From assembly GCF_022965805.1 (NCBI RefSeq), contig NC_133104.1, forward strand, positions 20,259,071-20,323,070: 64,000 nucleotides of DNA, given 5' to 3'. The notes under the pieces were generated by a model that saw only the letters and a program-made list of their open reading frames with translations, was not told the origin of the DNA and did not search any database. This DNA comes from Primulina eburnea. Its lineage: Eukaryota; Streptophyta; Magnoliopsida; Lamiales; Gesneriaceae. The translations under genes were made by a program, and so were the position numbers. Shown piece after piece: positions 1-11,580 of the stretch (its first letter is position 1; each line of letters opens with the position of its first letter).

Positions 1-1151
1 TACACCGAAACGTCTAGTTTTGGCTGATCTGCCAATATCTCCTATCTCAAAGGCTTGTATATCAATCAATGAACAAGACATTATATAATCAATGTAATAA
101 CAAGATAGTATGTGATTTGTGGGAAACCCGAATCAAATCTGATTCAAGTCGCATCTCCCAATTCACATGTGTTTATACCTTTCTTGTCGCACCGTCTGTG
201 TCGAACCGAAATCTCGAATACCAAGTAGCCAATACAAATCTGAAATGGCAATGTAGAAATACTTCTTTCAATATACATCTCAAAGCAACTCACATACAAA
301 GCAATACTTGGTTTTCATACAATCCGACAGCATAACGGCATATTTCTCGATACCGGTCAACTCAACCTCAACATATCAATATCATAATCAATCATAATCA
401 CTCCCAATCTCATCCAACATAACATATGTACTGAAATCTGCACAATTCCTATATATTACATGCTGGAAAATCGAACCCCTATCATACGGTTTCCAAATTT
501 CGATCCGTTTACGTTTCTATAATACTCATAACTTCAAGAACACATAATAAAGCTCAAATCTGAATTTCTCCAAAATATGCATTTCGAACCATGCTGAAAT
601 TAACCCATACTTACATCCTTTTGTAGCAAATGAAGCAAGGAGCTCGAATCCGCAATCGGGATTAAAATCGGATGCACAAATCTTGCACAATTCTACTTTT
701 TAGCATGAAGAAACTTGAAGGATTTCTTGGGAGCTCTCGGTTCTGAATTCTGAAGAATGAAGGAGTGATGTGTCAACATAACATATATATACCTCATGCC
801 ATGTGTCAAGACCAAAATCGAAGGTGGCAATTTCGCATGCAGACCGCGGGTGCGGTCTTAGCAGCACCGCGGGTGCGCTCGTGTCTCGGCCTCATTTTAT
901 TTCCCAAACAATGATGACCGCGGGTGCGGTCGTGCAATTACCGCGGGTGCGGTGTCTGTTCGCACAATTCTCAACTCACTGGCCATGCACCGCGGGTGCG
1001 GTGATGTTCTTACCGCGGGTGCGGTGTTGCACAATCTCAAAACTCAACTTTTCATGCCATACATCGATATTCCTCACTTCTGATCTCCATAAACATTGCT
1101 CCTCACTTATCTATGACTTCATAAACATTAATCAAAAGTCCGGGCATTACA
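1..1151 (-). repeat. 3' LTR of gypsy A (partial)
   Basis: The LTR ends at the inverted CA/TG boundary (cgggcattaca), next to a polypurine tract on the minus strand. The first base of the window is already inside it. It contains a TATA-like site near 783-793 and a GC-rich repeat array at 843-1025. Its backbone and repeats match the LTRs of element C better than the other LTR of element A. Confidence 0.8.
843..1025 (-). repeat. GC-rich repeat array CCGCGGGTGCGG type (A, left LTR)
   Basis: Several copies of ACCGCGGGTGCGGT and close variants are spread over 183 bp in AT-rich sequence. They lie upstream of the TATA-like site in element orientation, about 120-310 bp from the LTR start. Element C has the same motif at the same place. 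Confidence 0.85.
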
Positions 1152-1166
1152 TTTCTCCCCCTCTTA
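1152..1166 (-). other. Polypurine tract of gypsy A
   Basis: On the minus strand this reads TAAGAGGGGGAGAAA and directly abuts the 3' LTR, the expected plus-strand DNA priming site. Elements B and C have nearly the same tract. Confidence 0.85.
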
Positions 1167-1251
1167 GCAATGAGTTCGCCCTCGAACTTTCAAACAGTAA
1201 ATCAATGAACATAAAGGAAGAAATGAAATCAGAACTGAAAGAAAACTCACA

Positions 1252-3840
1252 TCACATGAATAACTCGGGATGCCTCTGTCTCATCTCTGACTCTGTCTCC
1301 CAAGTCGCTTCTTCGATGCCATGACGATCCCACTGAACCTTCACTAGCGGAATAGTCTTCGTTCTAAGCTGTTTCTCTTTCCGATCAAGAATCTGAATCG
1401 GTCGCTCAATATAGCTCAAAGTCTGATCTAACTCGGCCTCGTCAGACTGAATGACATGAGACTAATCTGGCATATATCTGCGAAGCATCGATACATGAAA
1501 AACATCGTGAATGCCGGATAATGAAGGAGGAAGAGCAAGTCTGTAAGCTCGATCGCCAATCTTCTCGAGGATTTCATACGGACCTACGTATCTAGGAGAC
1601 AACTTTCCACGCTTGCCAAATCTGACAACGCCTCTGAAAGGTGAAATCTTCAAAAATACTCTGTCTCCCTGATCAAACACTAACGGTCTGCGTCTGATAT
1701 TGGCATACTTCGCTTGCCTATCCTGTGCTGTCTTCATTCTCTTCTGAATGATCTTCACTTTCTCGGTCATCTCACGAATCATATCAGGCCCCAACTCTGG
1801 TACCTTAGAAATATCATCCCAGTACAACGGAGATCTGCACTTCTTTCCGTATAAAGCTTCGAACGGTGCCATCTCAATACTAGTCTGATAGCTGTTGTTG
1901 TATGAAAACTCACACAACGGCAATGAATCTTGCCAACTAGTACCAAAGTCTAGTACTACAGCTCTCAGCATGTCCTCGAAAGTCTGGATAGTCCGCTCTG
2001 ACTGTCCGTCTGTCTGAGGATGATAGGCAGTGCTCAGGTGTAAAGTCGTACCTAAAGCCTGCTGCAAACTGTGCCAGAAATGAGAAGTAAATCGTGGATC
2101 ACGATCTGATACGATCGACTTCGGCACACCGTGCAATCTGACGACCTCTCTGATGTACAACTCTGCCATCTGATCGTGTCTATAGGTCATTCTGTACGGA
2201 ATGAAACACGCTGATTTGGTCAATCTGTCTATCACTACCCAAATAGCGTCGCAGCCTCGAGAAGACCGAGGTAACTTCGTCACGAAGTCCATGGAAATGT
2301 GGTCCCATTTCCATTCAGGAATGGACAAACTCTGAAGTAATCCTCCGGGCTTCTTCCTCTCTGCTTTCACCCGCTGGCAATTCAGGCACTTAGACACAAA
2401 TTCTGCGATATCGGTCTTCATTTGCTTCCACCAGAATTGTGTCTTCAAATCATTGTACATCTTCCTGCCACCCGGATGAATACTGAATCGACTACAATGT
2501 GCCTCTGACATGATCTGTCGTCTCAAATCTGGAAAATCTGGCACTACTAGACGGTTATTCACATACAGAACAGAATCTTTAACCTGATACTCTGATATAT
2601 GACCAGCTCTTACCATATCAATCGATCTCTGCACACTCGGATCAATTTTCTGCGCTTCTTTGATCCTCATAATCAAATCGGGCTCAATCTGAATCGCAGC
2701 AAGTCGCAACGGTCTATTCTCTGTATCAAATGTCAATCTAGACAAGCAACAATCTTCTACTAAACTCGATACACCAATGGTCGACAAGGATAGGGCACAT
2801 ACCTTTCGACTCAAGGCGTCTGCTGCTGCATTGGACTTCCCTGGATAATACTTGATCTCGCAATCAAAATCTTTCAGCAGATCAAGCCATCTTCGCTGTC
2901 GCATGTTCAATTCAGACTGAGAAAAGAGGTACTTCAAGCTCTTATGATCCGAAAATATCTCAAACTTCTCGCCATACAGGTAATGACGCCAAATCTTCAA
3001 AGCAAAGACAATCGCCGCCAATTCAAGGTCATGAATCGGATAACGAGTCTCGTGCGGCTTCAACTGTCTAGAGGCGTATGCGATCACGTGCCCTCGCTGC
3101 ATAAGAACACACCCTAGCCCTCTATGAGATGCGTCGCAATATACAACGAACTCACCTGTACCAGAAGGAATCATCAAGACAGGCGCACTAGTCAGTCTCT
3201 TCTTCAGCTCCACAAAACTGGCTTCACACTCTTCTGACCACACAAATGGCATGTTCTTCTGTGTCAACTGTGTGATAGGCTTCGCTATACCGGAGAAATC
3301 ACGGATAAAACGTCGGTAATATCCTGCCAGACCCATGAAACTGCGAATCTCAGGCACTGAAGTCGGTCTCGGCCAACTGATCACTGCCTCAACCTTACTC
3401 GGATCTACGGCAATACCATCCCCAGATATGATATGACCCAGAAACACAACCTGTTTCAGCCAAAACTCACACTTGGACAACTTGGCGCACAACTGCTCCT
3501 GTCTCAAAATCTGTAATACAATTCTCAGATGATCTGCATGCTCAGTCAAACTCTTCGAATATACCAGAATGTCATCAATAAACACAATCACAAAATCATC
3601 TAAATAGCGCTGAAAGATGCGGTTCATCAAACTCATAAATACCGCAGGTGCATTCGTCAAACCGAAAGGCATAACAACAAACTCGTAGTGTCCGTACCTG
3701 GTTCGAAATGCAGTCTTCGGTATATCAACGTCTCTAACTCTGAGCTGATGATACCCTGATCTCAAATCAATCTTCGAGTATACAGAAGATCCCTGTAACT
3801 GATCAAATAAATCATCGATGCGCGGCAACGGATACTTGTT
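1252..3840 (-). pseudogene. Gypsy A pol: RT (5'-truncated), RNase H, integrase
   Basis: A 788-residue open frame spans 1462-3828. It contains RT from the [10 protein letters not shown] region on, with the catalytic FIDDILVYS near residue 83. RNase H follows (VVYCDAS near 230, SDHKSLKYL near 295). The integrase has an H2C2 finger (residues about 445-485) and a core with [11 protein letters not shown] and TDGQSER. A stop at about 1462 cuts off the C-terminal part, which continues in frame to a natural end at 1252. RT fingers and protease are absent because the frame joins gag near 3840. Pol is very close to that of element C, but C has lost the RT catalytic centre and A has kept it. The product could not work alone without protease and the RT N-terminus. 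Confidence 0.85.
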
Positions 3841-4432
3841 CTAATCAGACTCGCCTCCGCTCTCTTCGCTCTACTCAAGATATCCGCAAAATGGTAAGGT
3901 CGCTGCATATTCATCAATGCTACTACCTCCGAATTCAACCCTCTAATGAACTGATTTACTACAGCTTCATCATCTCCCGCTAAATGAGGAGCAAAACGCA
4001 GCAAAGTAGAGAATTTAGCAGCATATTCATCAATATTCAATGGGTCTTGTCTCAAATTCTCAAATTCTGCTCTCTTGTCCTCTTGGTACGAGACTGGGAA
4101 AAATCTTCAATAAAATTCAGTTCTGAATACTTCCCACATGATCACAGTACCACGTTGTGCTAATACTCCTTTGATTGTAATCCACCAACTTCTGGCAGCC
4201 TCTCGTAATTGGTGGGATACCAATTTAACTCTATGCTCATCTGTACAATCAAGTAAATCAAATAGTATTTCTATATCATCAAACCAGTTCTGACACTCTT
4301 CAGATGTCTCGATGCCACTCAGAATCGACGGCTGAAATAACTGAAGTTCTGCCAACTTTACTTCTATCTGAGTTTCTGATGCATCTATTTGTTCAGACGA
4401 AGTACTACCCCTTTCTGGAATTCTCCGAGGCG
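3841..4432 (-). pseudogene. Gypsy A gag fragment
   Basis: This encodes the N-terminal and capsid-like part of a gypsy gag. It includes the conserved WFDDIEILF, RSWW and LLRFAPHLAG stretches, and is very similar to element B gag. One in-frame TGA at 4107-4109 stands where B has CGA, a C-to-T change at a CpG. The frame runs into RT sequence just after AEASLIR, losing the C-terminal zinc knuckle. No clear ATG is visible at the expected start near 4432, where relatives have ATG-CCG-CCT. The fragment is therefore probably not translated. Confidence 0.8.
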
Positions 4433-4758
4433 GAATATCTGATTACCAAAACATTAGTAACCCAAATACAACAAATCTGTTGCAATCTTTCTCTGATCAT
4501 CTTACTGCTGATCATGAATCAGATCTGATTCATACTCAATAATACATAGTACCATTTCAAATCATATACTCAGGTAACATGTATTTTAAAGCAGTAAAAC
4601 ATAGTGTCATGCTAGCATACACAATGTAAATCAACATTATAATAAATCTCATACTAGCAATCACATGCAAGGTAAAAAATTCAATCTACCCGCTCATTCT
4701 TTTCTATCTACGTCTAAAGGATCTATCGCTCTGATAATCTCAGTCTAAATGAACTATG
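4433..4758 (-). other. Gypsy A untranslated leader
   Basis: This AT-rich stretch between primer-binding site and gag matches the leaders of elements B and E in general layout. I see no coding signal in it. Confidence 0.6.
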
Positions 4759-4770
4759 GCTCCGATACCA
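4759..4770 (-). other. Primer-binding site of gypsy A (tRNA-Met type)
   Basis: On the minus strand this reads TGGTATCGGAGC, one mismatch from the TGGTATCAGAGC found in D, B and C. It lies 5 bp inside the LTR. It matches the 3' end of plant initiator tRNA-Met. Confidence 0.85.
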
Positions 4771-6350
4771 CCTAATGTGGGGACCCGGACGCTAATCATC
4801 TTTGGGGTTTAATTATCTTTTAAGATAAACAGGGTCTAAAAATTTTTCGTTTAAAATGCGGAAGGTAATAGAATCATTCAATTATACAAACTAGTATAAT
4901 AATACAAATCTTGTACAACATACATCTAGTTTGACTAAGGTTTAACTACTACAATCAAGTAATGAAACCTATCTATATCCAAGTCCGGAATCACCACTCT
5001 AATCATGATCTCTCATCATCTTCTGGACCCTGATCCTACCCCACCTGTTGTCATGCACACATACAAAACAAGACAACAACCGGATAACTCCGGTGAGATA
5101 TAATTATCCCAGTATAAACAATGTATACATGCAGTTAACTGAATTAACATAAAAACATGGATTATATCTTATCACATGTAGCATAATCAAACAACATGTA
5201 TCAATGCCAGTCTGTAAATAAAACATGAATCGTAATCTACGAAACATAAATTATTACAGATCTGTGAATCAAATTCTAGTCTCAATATCTAAGACTCAAC
5301 TCATCTCTCATTCTAGTCTAGGGATCCCGATCTAATTTAGACTTTTGTATGCTGTATCGAGTATTTGCTGCATTAGACGTCGATCTACATCTAAGCTCGT
5401 CGATACAGCGTAAGTCTAGAGTCTCAGCTGTTCTGACAAAGACTCGGCTGTTCTGCCCTAGCTAGGCTGATCTCCCCTAGACTCACTTATGGCTCTGCTA
5501 TCATACGATAGACTAAACATATCAATCTGATAGCTTGCAATTAACAATGAAATAAAAGAAAGTATGTGATTTAGGGAGACTCAGGTCAGATCTGACTCGA
5601 GTTGTGCAATCCCGAATCAACATTTATTTATACCTTTGTCTTCCCTCTCTGACGAAGACGAAGTTTTGTATTCTGATTTGTCCATACCCGATCTGGCAAT
5701 GACAATCACATAAATACGATATCAGTCTATATCTTGATTCAAAACCTGTTCTGATCAATACTCAACTCAGTATATAATCTAATCCATATCTGAACAAGGT
5801 ACAATATAATTCATATCAACGATATCACGTTACAATCGAAATCATTACTGAATCTGATCAATCTAATCAACTGATGTTTTAACGGCATAACAATACAGTC
5901 TTGATACCCCGTCAATCTCAACTTCACAGATATACTACCAGAATTCATAATCAATATCAGTACATTTCATAATCTCAATATCTGTACACTCAAAATCAAT
6001 ATCAACACCATTCTGATATCAAATCTCAATCAATTTCACTCTGAAATTCATAACAATTGCATAATCAGTCTATTCTTAAATCTGACTTCGATTATACAAT
6101 ATCTACTGTAGCAGAAACACTATATCTGGTTCCTATTCAATTCTGACAGTATCATAAATTCAAATCATGTCTAAACGTAACAAAACTTACGTCCAGATGA
6201 AGCCTGCTCTGACAAGAACTCAGTACTGTGTTCGGATTCAAAATCAGACGGGCGGATTTCTCGTAACTCACAAATCTACGAGACAAAAGGCGTAAGGATT
6301 TCTTAGATAGAATTCTCGAGTCTTGCTGATAACTTCTGAAAGAAACAACA

Positions 6351-6354
<4 letters not shown>

Positions 6355-6405
<51 letters not shown>
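6355..6405 (-). repeat. (TA)n microsatellite at the LTR TATA position
   Basis: About 25 TA units lie directly downstream, in element orientation, of the GC-rich array. The other LTRs have a short TATA-box-like run there. J has a similar expansion. Confidence 0.95.
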
Positions 6406-6408
<3 letters not shown>

Positions 6409-6453
6409 TTTGCATGCCAAAGCTACGTGGCATATATTTCACATTCTTCAGGC

Positions 6454-6628
6454 GGCGCTCGGGCGGTAATAAACTACCGCTCGGGCGCCGAACATACTGT
6501 CAGGTGCATGACTTGTTATCCATTGGCGCTCGGGCGGTAAATCTTTACCGCTCGGGCGCTAGCCTTTCTGTCCGAATTCTTGTGATGCCTTGGCGCTCGG
6601 GCGGTGCTTTTCTACTGCTCGGGCGCCA
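6454..6628 (-). repeat. GC-rich hairpin array GGCGCTCGGGCGGTA type
   Basis: Paired units of the form GGCGCTCGGGCGGTA, a short AT spacer and TACCGCTCGGGCGCC occur three times. The two arms can pair, with some G-T pairs. The array occupies the same LTR position as the other GC-rich arrays. Confidence 0.85.
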
Positions 6629-6773
6629 CATATTCTACCCGAAATCTTGGCTCACAATGCAACGACGCCCGGCTTCTCCTTTCACGTTTTATTTGGCCCA
6701 TGTGATATTCACTTATCACAATTCTGACAATTAATCGTCGTCTGATTACAGTTATTAAATCTCGGGCCTTACA

Positions 6774-7482
6774 ATATCCGAGCATACAACTAGCAAATTG
6801 GGCTTGGGCTTTTGATCATCCTTCATGCATAATATCACATATCATACACCATCAATTAATTATCAAAATAATTAATTGATCCAATATTATATATCTTGAT
6901 CCAATCACTAACCGCCACGATTATAAACTAAATTAACAAAGTATACAAACACCTTTGTCTACTTTTTAATTAATTTATTTATAACCAAATTTCTTGTAAA
7001 TCACCATTTACTATAAATAACTAAAGTCCAACTTCAATTATTTATTTCATGAGAAAATATTTGCAACTTTTTTAAATTTAAACTAAAGGCCCAAAAAAAT
7101 CATTTTTCACCAAAAACATTTTGGCCCATTTAAATTTCACAAATATGTTAGCCATCTCATGGCCCAACAACTTCAAGGCCCATGACACTTTGATAATCTA
7201 AAACATTTTTGGAAACCCTAGTCGTCATCGCCGTTGCCAGGGCTCTGTCGCCGGATTCCGGCCAACAAAAATTTTTTTTTTTGAGGGGTACGTTCGGGCA
7301 GCCCCTCGCGCTGCCCTTGCTGCCCGAAATGGGCAGCCCAAACTGCCCGAAACGGGCAGCAGCATGCTGCCCGAAATTTTCCCCAAAAATGCCTTGATTT
7401 TGTTGCAAAAATTTCATCTCCTGCGGTTAGAAATCGACCTCAATATAAGATTATGTATATGCTACATAAAATAGTACCCTTA
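6774..7482 (-). mobile_element. Leader of a copia element with GC-rich repeats
   Basis: This lies on the internal side of the primer-binding site that belongs to the LTR at 7497-9290, so it should be the 5' leader of that minus-strand copia element. Gypsy A interrupts it at 6774. It holds an 86-codon frame (7157-7417) of low complexity with no recognisable domain, and long AT-rich non-coding sequence. I see no gag, so this may be a non-autonomous member or just the upstream part of a long leader. Confidence 0.5.
7295..7376 (-). repeat. GGGCAGC / GCTGCCCGAAA repeats in the copia leader
   Basis: About seven copies of GCTGCCC or its complement GGGCAGC lie within about 80 bp, giving strong hairpin potential. 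They are next to a T11 run at 7272-7282. The surroundings are AT-rich. Confidence 0.8.
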
Positions 7483-7494
7483 GCTCTGATACCA
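7483..7494 (-). other. Primer-binding site of the copia element
   Basis: On the minus strand this reads TGGTATCAGAGC, the tRNA-Met complement, 2 bp inside the LTR end. It fixes this LTR as the 5' LTR of a minus-strand element. Confidence 0.85.
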
Positions 7495-7496
7495 CT

Positions 7497-9290
7497 TGAA
7501 AGGGATCGATTTTAGGTGTTCAAATGCGCAACGGAAGTTTAAAATTTTCGAAAATCTTATTTTCAAGGGCAAGAAATTCGAACACCTCATATACTAGTGT
7601 GTAGCATATACGAAACACGAAATGTCATACATAGGGTGTTTAGAAATATACCTATCAATCAGAATAGATTGATGATGGCTCCAACCAAGTTGTAAACAAC
7701 TTGGCTCTTGAAGGGATGAACTTCTACAAGCTTCCTTTGAACACTCTTTGTTCAAAAATCAAGCCCACCACCAACTAGGAAGATCCCCTCATATTTTGCA
7801 CTAGAAAAATATGAGAATTTTTCTTTGAGAAGTAAGTGTTTTCTCCAACAATTGAAGAACAAAAATGGAGAGAAAAATGAGGAGAATTCTCTTGCAATTT
7901 TCGGCCAAGTGAGGTTAGGGAGACAAGGGGGAAGACTGTTCTTGGTTGTGGAAAAAGGTAAAACAAAAAAGTTGCATGCCAAGCCTTGGTTATACAAAAT
8001 ATTGTCTCCCAACCTTTCACCTCCCATGCATGCAAATCTATTTGGGTTATTTAAAAATTAAAAAATCCATGGACTTAAATTTAATTATCTCCAACAAATT
8101 TGATACTAATTAAACATTACTGTAATTTACTAAAGCCCACTAATTAAATAATTATTTTCTATTGGGCACTACAAGACCCAATATTATTTAAATAATTCAA
8201 CACTTGAATTAATATAATTATTTGGACTCTATTAGGCCCACTAGTGTTTAATTAATTCAACACTTGAATTTAATTTAATCCATAATAATGTTTATGAAAA
8301 TCACAATATTCAAATACATTATTTATTTGGCCAACTTTTAATTTAGGAACACTTCCTCAAATTAAAAGTTACATTCTCCTCATAGAAGTCAAAATTCTAT
8401 TTTTCATTACGTTTATATACTCCTTTATAAGCCGTTCAACACATTGAACTATTTTACTTCTCAACGGGATCTAGAAAACTAGCACTTGTGTGGCCCTCAA
8501 TGGTTCATTGATAAAACTAGCCGTGGGTTCACATCTCTATGTGATTCGGACTAAACATGTCCTTATATGAGCATACCCCAATTGCTCCATTCTTAATTAT
8601 CAACTCCTTGATAACAAGAACGTCAGAACTCAAGTCTGATAGTACCCAACCAATCATGTTAAATGCCTAACAGCATCGCTTACATGATTCCCTAGGTATC
8701 AAATGATAGTGCCTGCAAGAACCATTCCATTATGATTAGCGTACAGTACGGTCCCTTCAACTCATATATCCCTACCGATTCGACAACCATTGGTATATCG
8801 AGAGTTGTCAATGAATCGATACTGTGTCATGTTGTAGTTGCATAGATGGTGTAATCTATGAAACCCCTTTCATAATTACCACCATACTTTGATCAGAGAT
8901 TTCATACTACATACACATAGGATATCCATACCCGAAGGTAAGCGGTGAATCCCCGACTACAATGCATCGACTCCTATATGTTTCGACAAAACACCCAACC
9001 TTGCCACCTGATGACCCCTTGAGAGTCGATAAACAAGACAAAGTGTAATGCTATCACATAGAGTCTCAATGTTGTCCCGGGTCATAAGGACTAATGGTGT
9101 ACAACCATAAACTAGGACGTTTCCACTCGATAAATGAGAACCACTTGGAAAGTCCTTTATGGAGGGTTGTTCAATGCACTCTACAAGGAGCACCTATCTG
9201 CATGCTCGGACATCACAATGTCCCCTACCAATGAAACATGGTACTCACATCGCTGATACTAGTCTCGAACTCGAGCGACCTATATCCTGT
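7497..9290 (-). repeat. Copia LTR, 5' LTR, right end deleted
   Basis: It starts with TGAAAGGGATCGATTTTA, the inverted LTR end shared with F, L, O and P. It follows the same about 2-kb consensus until about 9290, where it breaks off about 290 bp before the expected TCTAACA end and continues as gypsy E gag. The core at about 8450-9240 is very close to the other five copies. The break is an illegitimate junction, not an LTR end. Confidence 0.85.
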
Positions 9291-10072
9291 ATAACTCTGG
9301 CTAGAACCACTGGAGCTAGATGAACTACTCCCTAATTTCTTAAAATGTTTCTTTCGAGCTTTCAGAAAATATTTCTTTCCACCACTACTACTGCCACTAG
9401 TGAATCTAGATGGAGATTGCAAGAATTGAGCTGGAGGTTGGGGCTATTTATGTGATTGAGCAACATACGACTGTCCTCGCTGTTGGATCAAACTTGCCTC
9501 AGCTCCTTTCGCTCTGTTCAAAGCTTCAGCAAAATTATAGGGTCGCTCCATATTTACCAATGGAGATATCTCAGTATTCAATCCATTGATGAACTGATTA
9601 GTTACAACTTCATCATTCCCAACCACGTGAGGCGCAAAACGTAGTAAAGTAAAGAATTTTGCTACATATTCTTCAGTATTCAATTGGCCCTGTTTCAAGT
9701 TAGCAAATTCTATACTCTGGTCCTGTCGGTACGATCCTGGGAAAAATCTTTTATAAAACTCAGCTTTGAAAATTTCCACGTAATCACTGTACTACGCTGT
9801 TCTAAGGCTTCCTTGGTTGCAATCCACCAACTCTTCGCGACCTCGTGTAACTGGTGCCCAATCAGTTTAACTCTACGTTCATCTAGGTAGTCCAGTGAAT
9901 CAAACAACAGTTTTATATCATCTAGCCAACTCTCACAATCATCAGATGTCTCAGTACCCTTCAAAATCGGCGGTTGGAATGACTGAAACCTCTTCAACAT
10001 TGCTTCCATCAGAGTTTCTGATACATCCATCTGACTAGTCGAAATACTACCCGGTTCTAGGATTATTCGAGG
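9291..10072 (-). pseudogene. Gypsy E gag fragment
   Basis: The gag of a gypsy relative of element C is split over two frames (9710-10030 and 9444-9779) by a frameshift near 9750. A further stop precedes the Ser-rich linker encoded near 9300-9420. Recognisable stretches are LKRFQSFQPP, CESWLDDI, SWWIATKEAL and LLRFAPHVVG. The zinc knuckle, protease and all of pol are missing, because the sequence joins the copia LTR at 9290. The upstream start would lie near 10072 but no clean ATG is preserved there. Non-functional. Confidence 0.85.
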
Positions 10073-10333
10073 AGGGATATCTGATTACCAAAATAATTAG
10101 TAACCAAATACAAAAAACTTGTTTCAGTCCTCCTCTGATCATCTTACTACTGATCAAGAATCGGTTCTGATTCATTCTCAATAATACTTATTTCCAATCA
10201 AATCAGATACAAAGGTAAACATGTATTAAAGCAGTAACTCATGCTAGCATTCAAAAGAAAGGAAAGAAACTCATTCTATCCCGTTCACTAGCTTCTATGT
10301 CAGTCTATGGAACCTACAGTTCTAGAACCTACT
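10073..10333 (-). other. Gypsy E leader
   Basis: This AT-rich sequence between gag and the primer-binding site resembles the leaders of A and B. No coding potential seen. Confidence 0.55.
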
Positions 10334-10345
10334 GCTCTTATACCA
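10334..10345 (-). other. Primer-binding site of gypsy E (decayed)
   Basis: On the minus strand this reads TGGTATAAGAGC, one change from the tRNA-Met complement. It lies 5 bp inside the LTR boundary. Confidence 0.75.
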
Positions 10346-10350
10346 CCTGT

Positions 10351-10584
10351 TGTGGAGACCTGGACACTAATTCATTTCTTAATCGTTCTTTAGAATAATT
10401 TAATCAATTAAAATAAACAGGGTCTAATTTTTTTTAAAAATACAAGAGTACGCAAATATGAAATAATTCTTATTTCATTTACAAGATCAATATACAGATC
10501 TAAGTTCAAGTCCTGTACAAAAGTAATTCATAACAAACTACTGTTCAATCACTACATATCAGGTGATGAAACAAATCTACTTCT
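10351..10584 (-). repeat. 5' LTR of gypsy E, part 1
   Basis: It begins TGTGGAGACCTGG, a diverged form of the TGTGGGGACCCGG end. Copia solo LTR F interrupts it at 10585 and it resumes at 20793. The 5-bp CTTCT duplication flanks F. Confidence 0.85.
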
Positions 10585-11580
10585 TGCTAGAGTAGGTGCA
10601 CATCGAGCCAAGTGTTGCCCGAGTGTTCACAATGAAACCCTATGTATAAACAGTCTTTATTTTAATAATATTTGAATTTATCATTTTGGCACTTCTTTAT
10701 CTGTATACACATGCTAGTTGCATAGATAAAGCCCTTGAATATACAAATAGTAGAAAGAATATGAGATGCTCATATGATGAGTATCATGAAACTCATATTT
10801 ATAATACTGTATATTCTAAACGGCTCCTAGTCGATTCAGCCGCCACTAAGAAGGATATAGGCTGCACGAGTTCAAGACTAGTATCTGCGATGTGAGTACC
10901 ATGTTTCATTGAACAACCCTCCATAAAGGACTTTCCAAGTGGTTCTCACTTATCGAGTGGAAAAGTCCTAGTTTATGGTTGTACACCATTAGTTCTTATG
11001 ACCCGGGACAACATTGAGACTCTATGTGCTAGAATTACACTTTGACTTGTTTACCGGCTCTCATTGGGTCATCAGGTGGCAAGGTTGGGTGTTCTATCGA
11101 AACATATAGGAGTCGATGCATTGTAGTCGGGGATTCACCGCTTACCTTCGGGTATGGATATCCTATGTGTTCTCATGTGTATGTAGGTTGAAATCTCTGA
11201 TCAGAGTATGGTGGTAATTATGAAAGGGGTTTCATAGATTACACCATCGATGCAACTACGACAAGACACATAGTATCGATTCATTGACAACTCTCGATAA
11301 ACCAATGGTTGTCGAATCGGTCGGGATATATGAGTTGAAGGGACCATACTGTACGCTAATCATAATTGAATGGTTCTTGCAGGCACTATCATTTGATACC
11401 TAGGGAATCATGTAAGCGATGCTGCTAGGCGTTTAACATGATTGGTTGGGTACTATCAGACTTGAGTTCTGACGTTCTTGTTATCAAGGAGTTGATAAGT
11501 AAGAATGGAGCAATTGCGGTATGCTCATATAAGGACATGTTTAGTCCGAATCGCATGGAGATTTGAACCCACAGCTAGTT
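10585..11580 (+). repeat. Copia solo LTR F, part 1
   Basis: Plus orientation, starting TGCTAGAGTAGGTGCAC where the consensus has TGTTAGAG. It is split at 11580 by gypsy B and continues at 19767. Both parts add to about 2.0 kb, a full LTR. CTTCT at 10580-10584 and 20788-20792 is the target duplication, so F is a solo LTR with no internal region. Confidence 0.9.

Larger units (their letters stand above)
1..6773 (-). mobile_element. Gypsy element A, composite, left end outside window
   Basis: This minus-strand Ty3/gypsy element reads right to left: LTR (4776-6773), primer-binding site, leader, gag, RT, RNase H, integrase, polypurine tract and 3' LTR (1-1151, cut by the window edge). The LTRs do not match. 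The left one carries CCGCGGGTGCGG repeats and, with pol, resembles element C. The right one carries GGCGCTCGGGCGG repeats and resembles solo LTR J. The gag resembles that of element B. Gag is joined directly to RT near 3840, so the zinc knuckle, protease and RT start are missing. I infer a post-insertion recombinant or deletion product of two related elements. No TSD can be checked because the left end is outside the window. Confidence 0.8.
4776..6773 (-). repeat. 5' LTR of gypsy A (GGCGCTCGGGCGG subfamily)
   Basis: This is a 1998-bp LTR bounded by TGTGGGGACCCGG on the left and CTCGGGCCTTACA on the right. It contains the invariant hairpin module at about 5040-5100 and a long stem near 5351-5409. 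It also has a (TA)n tract at the TATA position and a GC-rich array. It is not the partner of the LTR at 1-1151, whose repeats and backbone differ. J (29946-32094) is its closest relative in the window. Confidence 0.85.

Noticed and set aside
6152..6442. Frame with a long Ile-Tyr repeat (also 31492-31972)
   Set aside because: It is translation of the (TA)n microsatellite.
7483..7494. tRNA gene fragments suggested by TGGTATCAGAGC (several sites)
   Set aside because: Only the primer-binding 12-mer next to LTR ends is present. No cloverleaf.
8957..9193. Small frames inside copia LTRs (also 10686-10895, 50225-50416, 53434-53691, 55368-55550, 59309-59500)
   Set aside because: They recur only because the LTR core recurs, and different copies carry stops. 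No evidence of translation.
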